DNA of 64,000 nucleotides from Candidatus Blastococcus massiliensis AP3 (GTDB taxonomy: Bacteria; Actinomycetota; Actinomycetes; Mycobacteriales; Geodermatophilaceae). The notes under the pieces were generated by a model. It made no database searches. It worked only from the letters and a program-made list of their open reading frames with translations, and was not told the origin of the DNA. The position numbers and the translations under genes are program-made. The stretch is taken from NCBI RefSeq assembly GCF_000582785.1, contig NZ_HG931175.1, forward strand, positions 587,791 to 651,790. The letters are read 5' to 3'. Positions 30,439 through 40,461 of this stretch are shown here, one piece after another. Positions within the stretch are counted from its first letter, which is position 1, and each line of letters opens with the position of its first letter.

Positions 30439-30463
30439 ACACGAGTGTGTCCTATTTCAGGAC
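30439..30463. promoter_or_regulatory. Candidate SufR operator/promoter of the suf operon
   Basis: GTCCT-ATTTC-AGGAC (30449-30463) is a perfect 5-5-5 inverted repeat beside ACAC-GA-GTGT (30439-30448). Both lie just upstream of the sufR start at 30437. On the minus strand TAGGAC could serve as the -10, so a bound SufR would block the promoter. Autoregulation is inferred. Confidence 0.5.
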
Positions 30464-30510
30464 GCCTGCAAGCAAGGTCGCCCTAAGAAAGCCCCGCGGG
30501 GGACGCCGTC

Positions 30511-31536
30511 GTGAGCAGCCTCACGGCGCGACCACCCACCGGGGCCCGCCAGGAGGCCGCGAGCGCCCCCCGTGCTTCTAGCATCGGACCCGTGCCGGTC
30601 CTCTCCCCTGCCTTCTCCCCCGCCGTCATCTCGCGGGTGGCGCTGGCCAACGCCATCGCCAACGGGCTGATCGTCGTCACGGGTGGCGCCGTCCGGCTGA
30701 CCGGTTCGGGCCTCGGCTGCCCGACCTGGCCGCGCTGCACCGAGGACAGCTTCGTCGCGACCGAGGAGCTGTCGATCTACGGCGCGATCGAGTTCGGCAA
30801 CCGGCTGCTCACCTTCGTGCTGGCGATCGTGGCGATCGCGACCGTCGTCACCATCTGGCGCTCGCCGCGACGTGACCTGCGCCGGCTGGCAGTGATCACC
30901 TTCCTGGGGATCCCGGCGCAGGCGCTGCTCGGCGGCGTCACGGTGCTCACGGGGCTGAACCCGTGGACCGTGGCCGCTCACTTCCTCGTCTCCGCTGCGC
31001 TCGTCGCGCTGGCCACGACGCTGTGGTTGCGTTCCCGGGAGCCCGGCGTCGGCCAGCCGCTCCTGCGCCGGCCTTTCGTGCTGCTGACCTACGGCATCGC
31101 CGCCGCCACCGCCACGGTCCTGGTGCTCGGCACGATCGTCACCGGCAGCGGTCCGCACAGCGGGGACGTGGACCGGGACGGCGTCCCCACCGGCGACCGG
31201 ATCGGCGTCGACCCCCAGCTGATCAGCCAGGTCCACGCCGACGTCGTCTTCCTGCTGATCGGCCTGACCGTCGCTCTGCTCGTGGCGCTCCACGCGAACG
31301 ACTCCCCCGCCCGCGTGCGCCGGGCGGCCCGCGACCTGCTGATCGTGCAGCTGGCCCAGGGCGTCGTCGGCTACGTGCAGTACTTCACCGGGCTCCCCAT
31401 CGTCCTGGTGCTGCTGCACATGGCCGGCGCGGTGCTGACCACCGCGTACACGGCGCGGCTGATCTGGTCGGTCCGCGGCCCGGCGTCGGAACTGCCGGTC
31501 GGCACCGTCGCGGAACCGGCTGCCGCCACCCGCTGA
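30511..31536 (+). CDS. ctaA: Haem A synthase CtaA (COX15 family)
   Basis: This membrane monooxygenase oxidises the methyl group of haem O to make haem A for cytochrome aa3 oxidase. About eight helices follow the motif GSGLGCPTWPRC, with the Cys pair of the CtaA type. EFGNRLLTF, HFLVSAALV, QVHADVVFL and LLHMAGAVLTT supply the haem His ligands. The 341-residue form starts at GTG 30511. A GTG at 30592 (VPVLSPAFSPAVI) may be the real start, because a TAGCAT hexamer sits 7 nt before it as in leaderless genes. It is divergent from sufR. Confidence 0.93.
   Translation: MSSLTARPPTGARQEAASAPRASSIGPVPVLSPAFSPAVISRVALANAIANGLIVVTGGAVRLTGSGLGCPTWPRCTEDSFVATEELSIYGAIEFGNRLLTFVLAIVAIATVVTIWRSPRRDLRRLAVITFLGIPAQALLGGVTVLTGLNPWTVAAHFLVSAALVALATTLWLRSREPGVGQPLLRRPFVLLTYGIAAATATVLVLGTIVTGSGPHSGDVDRDGVPTGDRIGVDPQLISQVHADVVFLLIGLTVALLVALHANDSPARVRRAARDLLIVQLAQGVVGYVQYFTGLPIVLVLLHMAGAVLTTAYTARLIWSVRGPASELPVGTVAEPAAATR
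30579..30584 (+). promoter_or_regulatory. Possible -10 element for a leaderless ctaA transcript
   Basis: TAGCAT ends 7 nt before the GTG at 30592. This spacing is typical when transcription starts at the first codon. If correct, ctaA encodes 314 residues instead of 341. Confidence 0.3.
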
Positions 31537-31553
31537 CCCGACGGCGCCCAGCC

Positions 31554-31572
31554 CCTCGTTCGGGGAACGAGG
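31554..31572. terminator. Hairpin after ctaA, between converging genes
   Basis: CCTCGTTC and GAACGAGG form a perfect 8-bp stem with a GGG loop, 17 nt past the ctaA stop. The next gene converges from 31623, so the stem may stop transcription from both sides. Confidence 0.5.
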
Positions 31573-31622
31573 CATCCGATCCCGCCGTCAGACCCCTTCT
31601 TCCCGGCACGAGGGCCGTCCGG

Positions 31623-31907
31623 TCACTCGTGCCAGACGAGGACGACGGCGAGTGAGCCGTCCGGTGACTCCCAACGACCGGCGGTCACCGTCTCCCGCGC
31701 AGTGCGCGCGTCAGCCCACGCGGGCCAGGCGTCGTCCTCGTCGTGCCAGACCAGCCGCCCGCCCGCGAAGTAGGTCACGACCGGCGTCCCGGCTTCGATG
31801 AGCGCCCCGACCTCGGGCCGCTCGATCCGTGGCGCCGTCATGGAGTAGGTCCGCCGGTCGAGCCCGACGAACTGCCCCATCCGCGCATCGGCCAGATCAC
31901 CCCGCAC
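31623..31907 (-). CDS. Small conserved hypothetical protein
   Basis: This protein of up to 94 residues shows no domain I can name. It ends with RWESPDGSLAVVLVWHE and contains VVTYFAGGRLVWHDEDDAWPAW, a Trp/His-rich stretch. The GTG at 31907 would overlap deoC by 11 nt; ATG 31880 (85 residues, MGQFVGLDRRTYSM) is an equally good start 16 nt past the deoC stop. It follows deoC on the minus strand and may be co-transcribed. Confidence 0.6.
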   Translation of the reverse strand: MRGDLADARMGQFVGLDRRTYSMTAPRIERPEVGALIEAGTPVVTYFAGGRLVWHDEDDAWPAWADARTARETVTAGRWESPDGSLAVVLVWHE

Positions 31908-32580
31908 GGGTCCGGTCCTGCTCCGGCAGTTCGGCGAGGACGGCGAGGGTCGCGCTCAGGCCGAGGCGGGTCGCGCCCGCGTCGAGCATGCGCAGCGCCG
32001 TCGCCAGGTCCCGGATCCCGCCCGAGGCCTTGACCCCGAGGTCGGGGACCGTCTTCCGCATGAGCCGGACCGACTCGGTGGTCGCGCCTCCGGAAGGGTG
32101 GAAGCCGGTCGACGTCTTCACGAAGTCGGCGCCGGCATCCCGGGAGAGCAGGCAGCCCAGCCGGATCTGCTCGTCGTCCAGGGCGGCGGTCTCGAGGATC
32201 ACCTTGAGCAGCGCCCCATCGGGCACCGCCGCCCGTACCGCGGCGAGGTCGCGGGCCACCGCCTCGCGCTCACCGTCCCTCAGCAACCCGATGTCGAGGA
32301 CCACGTCGAACTCGTCGGCGCCGGCCGCGGCCGCCGCGTGCACCTCGGCAACCTTCGCCACGGTCGGCACGGCGCCGGAGGGAAAGCCGATCACCGTGCA
32401 GGCCCTCACGCCGGAGCCCGCCAGCCGACCGGCGACCCGACCCACGCGTGACGAAGCGACGCACGCCGCGGCGGCGCCGACGTCCAGCGCCTCCCGGGCC
32501 GCGGCGTCGACGTCGGCGGCGCGCGCCTCCGGCTTCAGGAGGGTGTGGTCGATCAGCCGCGCCAGCTCGCTGCGCTGCAT
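31897..32580 (-). CDS. deoC: Deoxyribose-phosphate aldolase
   Basis: The product cleaves 2-deoxyribose-5-phosphate to glyceraldehyde-3-phosphate and acetaldehyde in deoxynucleoside breakdown. It is a 227-residue TIM barrel. LIDHTLLKPEA opens the protein, EFDVVLDIG follows, and the Schiff-base Lys sits in DFVKTSTGF. GVKASGGIRD is the phosphate-binding segment. The ATG at 32580 lies 4 nt from the ctaB stop region, so it follows ctaB in the same transcript. Confidence 0.95.
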   Translation of the reverse strand: MQRSELARLIDHTLLKPEARAADVDAAAREALDVGAAAACVASSRVGRVAGRLAGSGVRACTVIGFPSGAVPTVAKVAEVHAAAAAGADEFDVVLDIGLLRDGEREAVARDLAAVRAAVPDGALLKVILETAALDDEQIRLGCLLSRDAGADFVKTSTGFHPSGGATTESVRLMRKTVPDLGVKASGGIRDLATALRMLDAGATRLGLSATLAVLAELPEQDRTRAG

Positions 32581-32584
32581 GCGG

Positions 32585-33535
32585 TCAGACGATGGCGTCG
32601 ACGACGATCGCGACCATGAGCAGCGCCAGGTACGAGATCGAGACGTGGAACAGCTGCATGGGCTTGGTCTCCCCGCCGGCGTCGATGCGGCGGAGCAGGC
32701 GGTGCGACTCCACGACGAACCAGGCACCGAGGAGCACCGCGGGGATCGTGTACCCGAGCCCGATGCCGTAGTCGGAGGCGACCGGCCAGAGCAGCAGGGA
32801 CACGGCGACGGTCACCCACGCCCAGGCGACGGTCTGCCGGCCCACCGAGACCGCGCTGGTGACCACCGGCAGCATCGGGACGTCGGCGCGGGCGTAGTCG
32901 TCCTTGAACCGCAGCGCCAGCGCCCAGAAGTGCGGCATCTGCCAGGCCCAGACGACGGCGAACACGACGACCGCCGGCCAGTCGAGCGAGCCGGTGACCG
33001 CGGCCCAGCCGATGAGCACCGGGGCCGCACCGGGGACGCCGCCCCACTCGGTGCTGCGCCGCGTGTGCCGCTTGAACACCATCGTGTAGAGGACGGCGTA
33101 GTAGAAGATCGCGCCGGCCGCGAGCGCCGCCGCCAGCAGCGTCGTCGTGGCCGCCAGCAGGGCGATCGACACGACCGTGAGCACGAACCCGAAGATCAGC
33201 GCCGCCCGCGGCGACACCTCGCCGGTGACCAGCGGCCGCTTCTGGGTGCGCTGCATCAGCCGGTCGATGTCGCGGTCGAAGTAGCAGTTGAAGACGTTCG
33301 CGGCTCCGGCGGCCAGGGTGCCGCCGACCAGCGTGGCGACCAGCACCGCCCACGACGGCCAGCCGCGGGCGGCCAGCATCATCGCCGGCACCGTGGTGAC
33401 CAGCAGCAGCTCGATGATGCGCGGCTTCGTCAGCGCGACGTAGGCGAGCACCCGGGCCCGCAGGGCCGACGGGCGGGACGCCGAACGGCGGGCCGGGTCG
33501 CGGCGGGCGGCGGAGCGCTCGGACAGCGCCGTCAC
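32585..33535 (-). CDS. ctaB: Protohaem IX farnesyltransferase (haem O synthase)
   Basis: This polytopic UbiA-type prenyltransferase of 316 residues attaches farnesyl to haem B, the step before CtaA. The first Asp-rich motif is NCYFDRDIDRLMQRTQKRPL. About eight to nine helices follow, with VGRQTVAWAWVTVAVSLLLW near the end. It starts with the GTG at 33535 and is divergent from tkt, an arrangement common in Actinobacteria. Confidence 0.95.
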   Translation of the reverse strand: MTALSERSAARRDPARRSASRPSALRARVLAYVALTKPRIIELLLVTTVPAMMLAARGWPSWAVLVATLVGGTLAAGAANVFNCYFDRDIDRLMQRTQKRPLVTGEVSPRAALIFGFVLTVVSIALLAATTTLLAAALAAGAIFYYAVLYTMVFKRHTRRSTEWGGVPGAAPVLIGWAAVTGSLDWPAVVVFAVVWAWQMPHFWALALRFKDDYARADVPMLPVVTSAVSVGRQTVAWAWVTVAVSLLLWPVASDYGIGLGYTIPAVLLGAWFVVESHRLLRRIDAGGETKPMQLFHVSISYLALLMVAIVVDAIV

Positions 33536-33875
33536 CGGTTGCCCTGGAGCGCGGTGACGCGCGGGCAGCGGGGCGCTGCAGGCCAGGCGAGAAGCACGAG
33601 GGGCCTACTCCGAACCGGGGATGGGAACGCGGCCCACTGTAGCCCGCGGCCTGATCGGCCATGGTCGCGGCAGGAGCGGCGATGACTAGGGTTGATCGCG
33701 TTGATGCCGGCGGTTGTGCGGGTAGGGCCGACGTCGACGAACGACGGAGCATCCCGGTCCAGCGGAGGAACGGGCGGCCCGCCGCGGGAACGCCGGACAC
33801 ACGCCGACCCCGGCCCCCCACCTGCCCGCGACACGCACGGCCATGACCAGGCCCACCGAGGGAGACGCAGGACAC
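33536..33875. other. Intergenic region between divergent ctaB and tkt
   Basis: These 340 nt separate the two start codons and should hold both promoters. A TAGGGT hexamer at 33687-33692 could be a tkt -10, but I see no convincing -35. GGGAGACGCAGGAC just before 33876 is the tkt ribosome site. No conserved small gene, RNA or repeat is evident. Confidence 0.5.
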
Positions 33876-36086
33876 ATGGACACGCGAAGCACCGAGGCCG
33901 AGGCGCCGGCCGAGGCCGCCACCGACTCGCCCACCGGCAGCCCGGCCCAGCCGAACCCCACGCTGCCCGAGGCCTTCGGCGACCTCGACCGCCGCGCGAT
34001 CGACACCGCTCGCGTGCTCGCCATGGAGGCGGTGCAGAAGGCGGGCAACGGCCACCCGGGCACGGCGATGAGCATGGCGCCGGCGGCCTACCTGCTGTTC
34101 CAGAAGTGGATGCGCCACGACCCGACGGACCCGAACTGGGTCGGCCGCGACCGCTTCGTCCTCTCGATGGGTCACTCCAGCCTGACGCTCTACGTGCAGC
34201 TGTACCTCTCCGGCTACGGCCTCGAGCTCGACGACCTCAAGGCGCTGCGGCAGTGGGGATCGCTGACCCCCGGTCACCCCGAGGTGAACCACACGCCCGG
34301 CGTCGAGACGACCACCGGTCCGCTGGGACAGGGCGTCGGCAACGCCGTCGGCATGGCCATGGCCGCCCGCCGCGAGCGCGGCATGCTCGACCCCGACGCC
34401 TCCGAGGGCGAGAGCCCGTTCGACCACACGATCTGGGCCTTCTGCTCCGACGGCGACCTCGAGGAGGGCGTCAGCGGCGAGGCGTCGTCCCTGGCCGGGA
34501 CGCAGCGCCTCGGGAACCTCGTCCTGGTCTACGACGACAACAGGATCTCGATCGAGGACGACACCACCGTTGCCTTCACCGAGGACGTCGGCAAGCGCTA
34601 CGAGGCCTATGGCTGGCACGTCCAGCACGTCGACGACGGCGAGGACCTCGCCGCTCTCGACGCCGCGCTCGCCGCCGCGAAGGCCGAGACCCGGCGCCCC
34701 TCCATCGTCGTGCTGCGCACGATCATCGGGTGGCCGGCGCCCAACAAGCAGAACACCGGCGCATCGCACGGCTCGGCGCTCGGCGAGGACGAGGTGCGGG
34801 CCACCAAGGAGATCCTCGGCTTCGACCCGGAGAAGACCTTCGACGTGGACGCCGAGGTGCTCGCCCACGCCCGCCGGGTCGTCGACCGCGGCCGCGCCTC
34901 CCGCGCCGAGTGGCAGGAGGGCTTCGCCGCCTGGCAGCAGGCCAACTCCGAGGGCGCCGCGCTGCTGGAGCGCATGACCACGCGCACGCTGCCCGAGGGC
35001 TGGGCCACGAAGCTCCCGAGCTGGGAGGCCGACCCGAAGGGCGTGGCCACCCGCAAGGCGTCCGGCGAGGTGCTGGCCGCCCTCTACCCGGCGCTGCCGG
35101 AGCTGTGGGGTGGGTCCGCGGACCTGGCGGAGAGCAACAACACCGCGGTCAAGGGCGAGCCGTCGTTCCTGCCCGCCGACCGCCAGACGAAGGCATGGTC
35201 CGGCGGCCCGTACGGGCGCAACGTGCACTTCGGCGTCCGTGAGCACGCCATGGGCGCGGTCATGAACGGCATCGCCCTGCACGGCGGCACCCGCATCTAC
35301 GGCGGCACCTTCCTCACCTTCTCCGACTACATGCGCGGTGCGGTGCGCCTGGCCGCCCTCATGCAGCTGCCGGTCACCTACGTCTGGACCCACGACTCGA
35401 TCGGCCTCGGCGAGGACGGCCCGACCCACCAGCCGATCGAGCACCTGGCCGCGCTGCGGGCCATCCCCGGCCTCGACGTGGTGCGCCCGGCCGACGCCAA
35501 CGAGGTCGCCGTCGCGTGGCGCACCATCCTCGAGCACAACGACCGGCCGGCCGGCCTGGCGCTGTCCCGGCAGAACCTGCCGGTGTTCGACCGGCAGGAG
35601 CTCGCCTCCGCAGAGGGCGTCGCCCGCGGCGCCTACGTCCTGGCCGAGGCCTCCTCGGGCACGCCCGAGCTGATCCTGCTGGGCACCGGTTCGGAGGTGC
35701 AGATCGCGCTCGCCGCGCGCGACCAGCTGGAGGCCGACGGCGTGCCGACGCGGGTGGTCTCCGTCCCGTGCGTCGAGTGGTTCGCCGCCCAGGACCGCGC
35801 CTACAAGGAAGAGGTCCTCCCGCCGTCGGTGCGCGCCCGCGTGAGCGTCGAGGCCGGCATCCCCCAGGGGTGGCGCGAGTTCGTCGGCGACGCCGGCCGG
35901 ATCGTCGGAATCGACCACTACGGCGCCAGCGCGGCCTACGGCGTGCTCTACGAGAAGTTCGGGTTCACCGCCGAGGCGGTGGTCGCCGCGGCCCGCGAGA
36001 GCATCGCGGCGGCGTCCACCGAGCCGTCCGGACCCCTCGGACCCGACGCGTCCGGCGTCCTGCACTCCCCCACCGGCGACCGCTGA
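33876..36086 (+). CDS. tkt: Transketolase
   Basis: This thiamine-diphosphate enzyme moves two-carbon units between sugars in the pentose phosphate pathway. It has 736 residues from ATG 33876, preceded by GGGAG and AGGA. An ATG at 33843 would add 11 residues. [12 protein letters not shown] and [22 protein letters not shown] are the ThDP/Mg motifs. [14 protein letters not shown] and the loop [19 protein letters not shown] belong to the Pyr domain. It leads the block tkt-tal-pgi-zwf-opcA-pgl. Confidence 0.97.
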   Translation: MDTRSTEAEAPAEAATDSPTGSPAQPNPTLPEAFGDLDRRAIDTARVLAMEAVQKAGNGHPGTAMSMAPAAYLLFQKWMRHDPTDPNWVGRDRFVLSMGHSSLTLYVQLYLSGYGLELDDLKALRQWGSLTPGHPEVNHTPGVETTTGPLGQGVGNAVGMAMAARRERGMLDPDASEGESPFDHTIWAFCSDGDLEEGVSGEASSLAGTQRLGNLVLVYDDNRISIEDDTTVAFTEDVGKRYEAYGWHVQHVDDGEDLAALDAALAAAKAETRRPSIVVLRTIIGWPAPNKQNTGASHGSALGEDEVRATKEILGFDPEKTFDVDAEVLAHARRVVDRGRASRAEWQEGFAAWQQANSEGAALLERMTTRTLPEGWATKLPSWEADPKGVATRKASGEVLAALYPALPELWGGSADLAESNNTAVKGEPSFLPADRQTKAWSGGPYGRNVHFGVREHAMGAVMNGIALHGGTRIYGGTFLTFSDYMRGAVRLAALMQLPVTYVWTHDSIGLGEDGPTHQPIEHLAALRAIPGLDVVRPADANEVAVAWRTILEHNDRPAGLALSRQNLPVFDRQELASAEGVARGAYVLAEASSGTPELILLGTGSEVQIALAARDQLEADGVPTRVVSVPCVEWFAAQDRAYKEEVLPPSVRARVSVEAGIPQGWREFVGDAGRIVGIDHYGASAAYGVLYEKFGFTAEAVVAAARESIAAASTEPSGPLGPDASGVLHSPTGDR

Positions 36087-36121
36087 GGACCCCGGCGCAC
36101 CCCACGAGAAGGGCACGAGAC

Positions 36122-37228
36122 ATGGCACAGAACGAGAAGCTGGCCGAACTCTCCTCGGCCGGGGTCGCCGTCTGGCTCGACGACCTGTCGCGCGACCGCA
36201 TCCGCAGCGGGAACCTGCAGGCACTCGTCGACGAGCACTCGGTCGTGGGCGTCACCACCAGCCCGACGATCTTCGCGGCGGCGATCAGCGGGTCGGAGTC
36301 CTACGACGACCAGTTGCACGCGCTGGCCGTGCGGAAGGTGAGCGTCGAGGAGGCGCTGCGGACGATCACGGCAGCCGACGTCCGCGACGCCTGCGACCTG
36401 CTCCGCCCCGTCGCCGACCGGCAGCCCGGTGACGGTCGGGTGTCCCTCGAGGTGGCTCCCGGCCTGGCGCACGACACCGACGCCACCGCGGCCGAGGCCG
36501 CCCACCTGTGGTGGCTGGTGGACCGGCCCAACCTCTACATCAAGATCCCGGCGACCGAGGCCGGCCTGCCGGCCATCCAGACGTCGATCCGGCGCGGCAT
36601 CAGCGTCAACGTCACCCTGATCTTCAGCCCCGACCGCTACCGCAAGGTCATGGACGCCTACCTGTCCGGTCTCGAGGAGCGGCTGGCCGACGACGCGGAG
36701 GCCGACCTCTCGGGCATCGGCTCGGTCGCATCGTTCTTCGTCTCCCGGGTGGACACCGAGATCGACAAGCGGCTGGACGCCGCCGGCGCGGACGCCTCGC
36801 TGAAGAGCAGGGCCGGCGTCGCGAACGCCCAGCTGGCCTACCAGGCCTACGAGGAGATCTTCTCCTCCGACCGCTGGAAGGCTCTCGAGTCCCACGGAGC
36901 CCGTCCGCAGCGCCCGCTGTGGGCCTCGACCGGGGTGAAGAACCCCGAGCTGCCCGACACCCTCTACATCAGCGAGCTCATCGCCCCCGGCACGGTCAAC
37001 ACCATGCCGGAGAAGACGTTGATGGCCTACGCCGATCACGGCACCCCCGGCACCCCGGTGCAGAAGGCCTACGACGACGCCGCCTCGGTCATGCAGGCCG
37101 TGCGCGACGCCGGCGTCGACCTCGACGACGTGTTCAGGGTCCTCGAGGACGAGGGCGTGCAGAAGTTCGTCGACTCCTGGGACGAACTCACCGAGTCGGT
37201 GCGCACCCAGCTGGAGGACAAGAAGTGA
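36122..37228 (+). CDS. tal: Transaldolase
   Basis: The product transfers a dihydroxyacetone unit between pentose-phosphate sugars through a Schiff base. It has 368 residues, the long actinobacterial form. The catalytic Lys is Lys141 ([11 protein letters not shown]). [11 protein letters not shown] and INVTLIF-like SVNVTLIFS are family signatures. GAGAAGGGCACG gives the ribosome site before ATG 36122. It ends in a GTGA overlap with pgi. Confidence 0.96.
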   Translation: MAQNEKLAELSSAGVAVWLDDLSRDRIRSGNLQALVDEHSVVGVTTSPTIFAAAISGSESYDDQLHALAVRKVSVEEALRTITAADVRDACDLLRPVADRQPGDGRVSLEVAPGLAHDTDATAAEAAHLWWLVDRPNLYIKIPATEAGLPAIQTSIRRGISVNVTLIFSPDRYRKVMDAYLSGLEERLADDAEADLSGIGSVASFFVSRVDTEIDKRLDAAGADASLKSRAGVANAQLAYQAYEEIFSSDRWKALESHGARPQRPLWASTGVKNPELPDTLYISELIAPGTVNTMPEKTLMAYADHGTPGTPVQKAYDDAASVMQAVRDAGVDLDDVFRVLEDEGVQKFVDSWDELTESVRTQLEDKK

Positions 37229-38829
37229 GTCTGGCGGTCAGCGTCGAGGGGCTCGACGTCCCTACCGACGTCCGCAGCCGGCTCACCGACGACGACGTCG
37301 CCGCTCGGCTCGCGCGCAAGGACGCGACCCTGTGGGGACCCGAGGCCGAGGACGAGGCGGCGATCCGGCTGGGGTGGCTGGACCTGCCCTCGACGTCCCG
37401 GTCGCTGGTCGACCAGCTGGCCGAGCTGCGGGAGCAGCTGCTGTCCGAAGGTCTGGACCGGATCGTGCTCTGCGGCATGGGCGGCTCCTCGCTCGCGCCC
37501 GAGGTCATCTGCCGGACCGCCGGCGTGCCCCTGGTCGTCCTGGACACCACCGACCCCGGCCAGGTCGCAGCGGCGATGACCGATCTGGAGCGGACCGTCG
37601 TGGTCGTCGCCTCGAAGTCCGGCGGGACCGTCGAGACCGAGAGCCAGCGGCGGACGTTCGTGGCCGCCTTCGCCGAGGCCGGCCTCGACGAGCAGCAGAT
37701 CGGCGGGCGCTTCGTCGTCGTCACCGATCCGGAGTCCCCGCTGGCCGAGACGGCGGCCGCCATGGGCGCCCGCGCGGTGTTCCTGGCCGACCCCACCGTC
37801 GGCGGCCGCTACAGCGCCCTGTCCGCCTTCGGGCTCGTCCCCTCGGCGCTGGCCGGCGCCGACGTCGGTGCGCTGCTCGACGAGGCCGGTGAGCTGGCCG
37901 AGCACCTCGCCCAGGGCGACAACCCCGCCTTCGAGCTGGGGGTCGTCCTCGGCGCCGCCGTCCTCCAGGGACGGGACAAGCTCGTGCTGGCCGACGCGGA
38001 GGGCGAGTCCGCGATCGAGGGCTTCGGCGACTGGGCCGAGCAGCTCGTCGCGGAGTCCACGGGCAAGGAGGGGCGCGGCATCCTGCCCGTGGTCGTGGAG
38101 TCCCCCACCGCCCCCGGCGCGACCGGTCCCGACACCCTGCTGGCCGTGGTGGGCACGGGGACGCCCGCGGGCTCCCCGTCGCTCGCGGTCGACGGCCCGC
38201 TGGGCGCGCAGTTCCTCGGCTGGGAGTACGCCACGGCGGTGGCCGGGCGGGTGCTGGGCATCAACCCGTTCGACCAGCCGAACGTCACCGAGAGCAAGGA
38301 GAACACCCAGGCCATCCTCGCCTCGGGGCTGCCCGACGAGCAGCCGGCGGCGACGATCGGCGCTGTGGAGGTGCGCGCCGGCGGCGGGCTCCTCGACGGC
38401 GTCGACCTGAGCGCGCACGACGGCGTCTCGCTGGCGATCGACGCCCTGCTGGCCGCCATCCCGCCGGGCGGCTACCTGGCGGTCATGGCCTACCTCGACC
38501 GGCTGGCCGACGCGAGTGCCGCGGATCTGCGCGCCGCCCTGGCCGCCCGCACCGAGTGCGCGGTCACGTTCGGCTGGGGCCCGCGGTTCCTGCACTCCAC
38601 AGGGCAGTACCACAAGGGCGGTCCTCAGGCCGGCGCGTTCCTGCAGATCACCGGGGGCATCGGCGAGGACCTCGCGGTCCCCGACCAGCCGTTCACCTTC
38701 GGGGTGCTGCAGGCCGCCCAGGCCGGCGGCGACCGCAAGGCGCTCGCCGACCGCGGCCGCCCGCTGCTGCACCTGCACCTGACCGACCGGGCCGCCGGGA
38801 TCGGCCAGCTCCTGGCGGCTCTGGACTGA
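37225..38829 (+). CDS. pgi: Glucose-6-phosphate isomerase
   Basis: The product interconverts glucose-6-phosphate and fructose-6-phosphate. This is a 534-residue divergent actinobacterial Pgi with SIS domains: [29 protein letters not shown], then [15 protein letters not shown] and [18 protein letters not shown]. The last holds the catalytic Lys/His region. The GTG at 37225 overlaps the tal stop. A 50-nt gap precedes zwf. Confidence 0.95.
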   Translation: MSLAVSVEGLDVPTDVRSRLTDDDVAARLARKDATLWGPEAEDEAAIRLGWLDLPSTSRSLVDQLAELREQLLSEGLDRIVLCGMGGSSLAPEVICRTAGVPLVVLDTTDPGQVAAAMTDLERTVVVVASKSGGTVETESQRRTFVAAFAEAGLDEQQIGGRFVVVTDPESPLAETAAAMGARAVFLADPTVGGRYSALSAFGLVPSALAGADVGALLDEAGELAEHLAQGDNPAFELGVVLGAAVLQGRDKLVLADAEGESAIEGFGDWAEQLVAESTGKEGRGILPVVVESPTAPGATGPDTLLAVVGTGTPAGSPSLAVDGPLGAQFLGWEYATAVAGRVLGINPFDQPNVTESKENTQAILASGLPDEQPAATIGAVEVRAGGGLLDGVDLSAHDGVSLAIDALLAAIPPGGYLAVMAYLDRLADASAADLRAALAARTECAVTFGWGPRFLHSTGQYHKGGPQAGAFLQITGGIGEDLAVPDQPFTFGVLQAAQAGGDRKALADRGRPLLHLHLTDRAAGIGQLLAALD

Positions 38830-38879
38830 CCACCGACCCGAGGACGGACCATGGCTCTCAGCCCGCTCCGCGGCCCCCG

Positions 38880-40397
38880 ATGATCCCCAATCCACTGCGT
38901 GATCCCCGGGACCGACGGCTGCCGCGGGTGCCGGAGCCGTGCGCCCTGGTGGTCTTCGGGATCACCGGGGACCTCGCCCGCAAGAAGCTGCTGCCGGCGG
39001 TCTACGACCTGGCCAACCGGGGCCTGCTGCCCACGAACTTCGCGATGCTCGGCTTCGCCCGTCGCGACTGGGGCGACACCGAGTTCGCCGAGCTGGCGCG
39101 CGACGCCGCCCGGCAGAACGCCCGCACTCCCTGGCGCGAAGAGGTCTGGGAGCGCCTGGCCACCAGCGTGCACTTCGTCCAGGGCTCCTTCGACGACGAC
39201 GACGCCTTCGACGAGCTGGCCTCCGCACTCCACGAGCTGGAGGGCAGTCACGGCATCGGCGGGAACGCCGCGTTCTACCTGTCGATCCCGCCGGCGATGT
39301 TCCCGGTGGTGCTCAAGCAGATGCAGCGCACCGGCATGGCCGAGAGCACGGGCGAGCGGTGGCGGCGGGTCGTCGTCGAGAAGCCGTTCGGCACCGACCT
39401 GCCCTCCAGCCGGGAGCTCAACGAGCTGGTCGACTCGGTGTTCGGCGCGGACGACGTCTTCCGGATCGACCACTACCTGGGCAAGGAGACCGTCCAGAAC
39501 CTGATGGCGCTGCGGTTCGCCAACAGCCTGTTCGAGCCGGTCTGGAACGGACACCACGTCGACTCGGTGCAGATCACCATGGCCGAGGACGTCGGGATCG
39601 GCGGGCGAGCCGGGTTCTACGAGGAGACCGGCGCGGCCCGCGACGTGCTGCAGAACCACCTCCTGCAGCTGCTGGCGCTCACCGCGATGGAGGAGCCGGT
39701 CGAGTTCTCGGCCGAGCAGATCCGGATCGAGAAGCTCAAGGTGCTGCGGGCGATCTCGCTGCCCGACGACCTCCGGACCTTCGCCGTCCGCGGTCAGTAC
39801 GAGCAGGGCTGGCTGGCCGGCCAGCGGGCCGACGGCTACCGGCAGGAGGAGGGCGTCGACCCGGAGTCGACCACCGAGACCTACGCCGCGGTGCGGCTGG
39901 GGGTCGAGACCCGCCGGTGGGCCGGGGTGCCGTTCTACCTGCGCACGGGCAAGCGGCTGCCGCGCCGGGTCACCGAGATCGCGCTGGTGTTCAAGCGTGC
40001 GCCGCACCTGCCCTTCGCCGACACCGACACCGAGGAGCTGGGCAACAACCAGCTCGTCGTGCGGGTGCAGCCGGACGAGGGGGTCACCCTCAAGTTCGGC
40101 TCGAAGGTGCCCGGCAGCGTGATGGAGGTCCGCGACGTGTCCATGGACTTCCTGTACGGCGAACAGTTCACCGAGTCCTCCCCCGAGGCCTACGAACGAC
40201 TGCTCCTCGACGTCCTGCTGGGGGACGCCACCCTGTTCCCCCGCAACGCCGAGGTCGAGGCCTCCTGGGCGGTGATCGACCCGCTGGTGGAGTTCTGGGC
40301 CGGTACCGAGCCCTATCCGTACCGCGCCGGCGAGTGGGGGCCGCGCGCCGCCGACGAGATGCTCGCGGCGGAGAGCCGTCAGTGGCGACGGCCGTGA
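38880..40397 (+). CDS. zwf: Glucose-6-phosphate dehydrogenase
   Basis: The product makes 6-phosphogluconolactone and NADPH. It has 505 residues. The nucleotide-binding motif is FGITGDLARKKLLPA (about 26-40), and the catalytic site RIDHYLGKE is at about 195-204. VEKPFGTDL and FYLRTGKRLPRRVTEI bind substrate and the structural NADP. ATG 38880 is the first plausible start. OpcA, needed for activity in Actinobacteria, is two steps downstream. Confidence 0.97.
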   Translation: MIPNPLRDPRDRRLPRVPEPCALVVFGITGDLARKKLLPAVYDLANRGLLPTNFAMLGFARRDWGDTEFAELARDAARQNARTPWREEVWERLATSVHFVQGSFDDDDAFDELASALHELEGSHGIGGNAAFYLSIPPAMFPVVLKQMQRTGMAESTGERWRRVVVEKPFGTDLPSSRELNELVDSVFGADDVFRIDHYLGKETVQNLMALRFANSLFEPVWNGHHVDSVQITMAEDVGIGGRAGFYEETGAARDVLQNHLLQLLALTAMEEPVEFSAEQIRIEKLKVLRAISLPDDLRTFAVRGQYEQGWLAGQRADGYRQEEGVDPESTTETYAAVRLGVETRRWAGVPFYLRTGKRLPRRVTEIALVFKRAPHLPFADTDTEELGNNQLVVRVQPDEGVTLKFGSKVPGSVMEVRDVSMDFLYGEQFTESSPEAYERLLLDVLLGDATLFPRNAEVEASWAVIDPLVEFWAGTEPYPYRAGEWGPRAADEMLAAESRQWRRP

Positions 40398-40461
40398 CCC
40401 GCCCCCCGGGCAGACCGGACCCTGTCTGCCCCACCGCGGCACCCCGAGCAGAGGAGCGACC

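Noticed and set aside
33661-33846. Small open frame in the ctaB-tkt intergenic region
   Set aside because: No ribosome site, Arg/Pro-rich random composition, and it overlaps the expected promoters.
35516-36121. Upstream extension of the transaldolase frame into tkt
   Set aside because: The frame is open but reads tkt out of frame. ATG 36122 has a ribosome site and gives the expected 368-residue protein.
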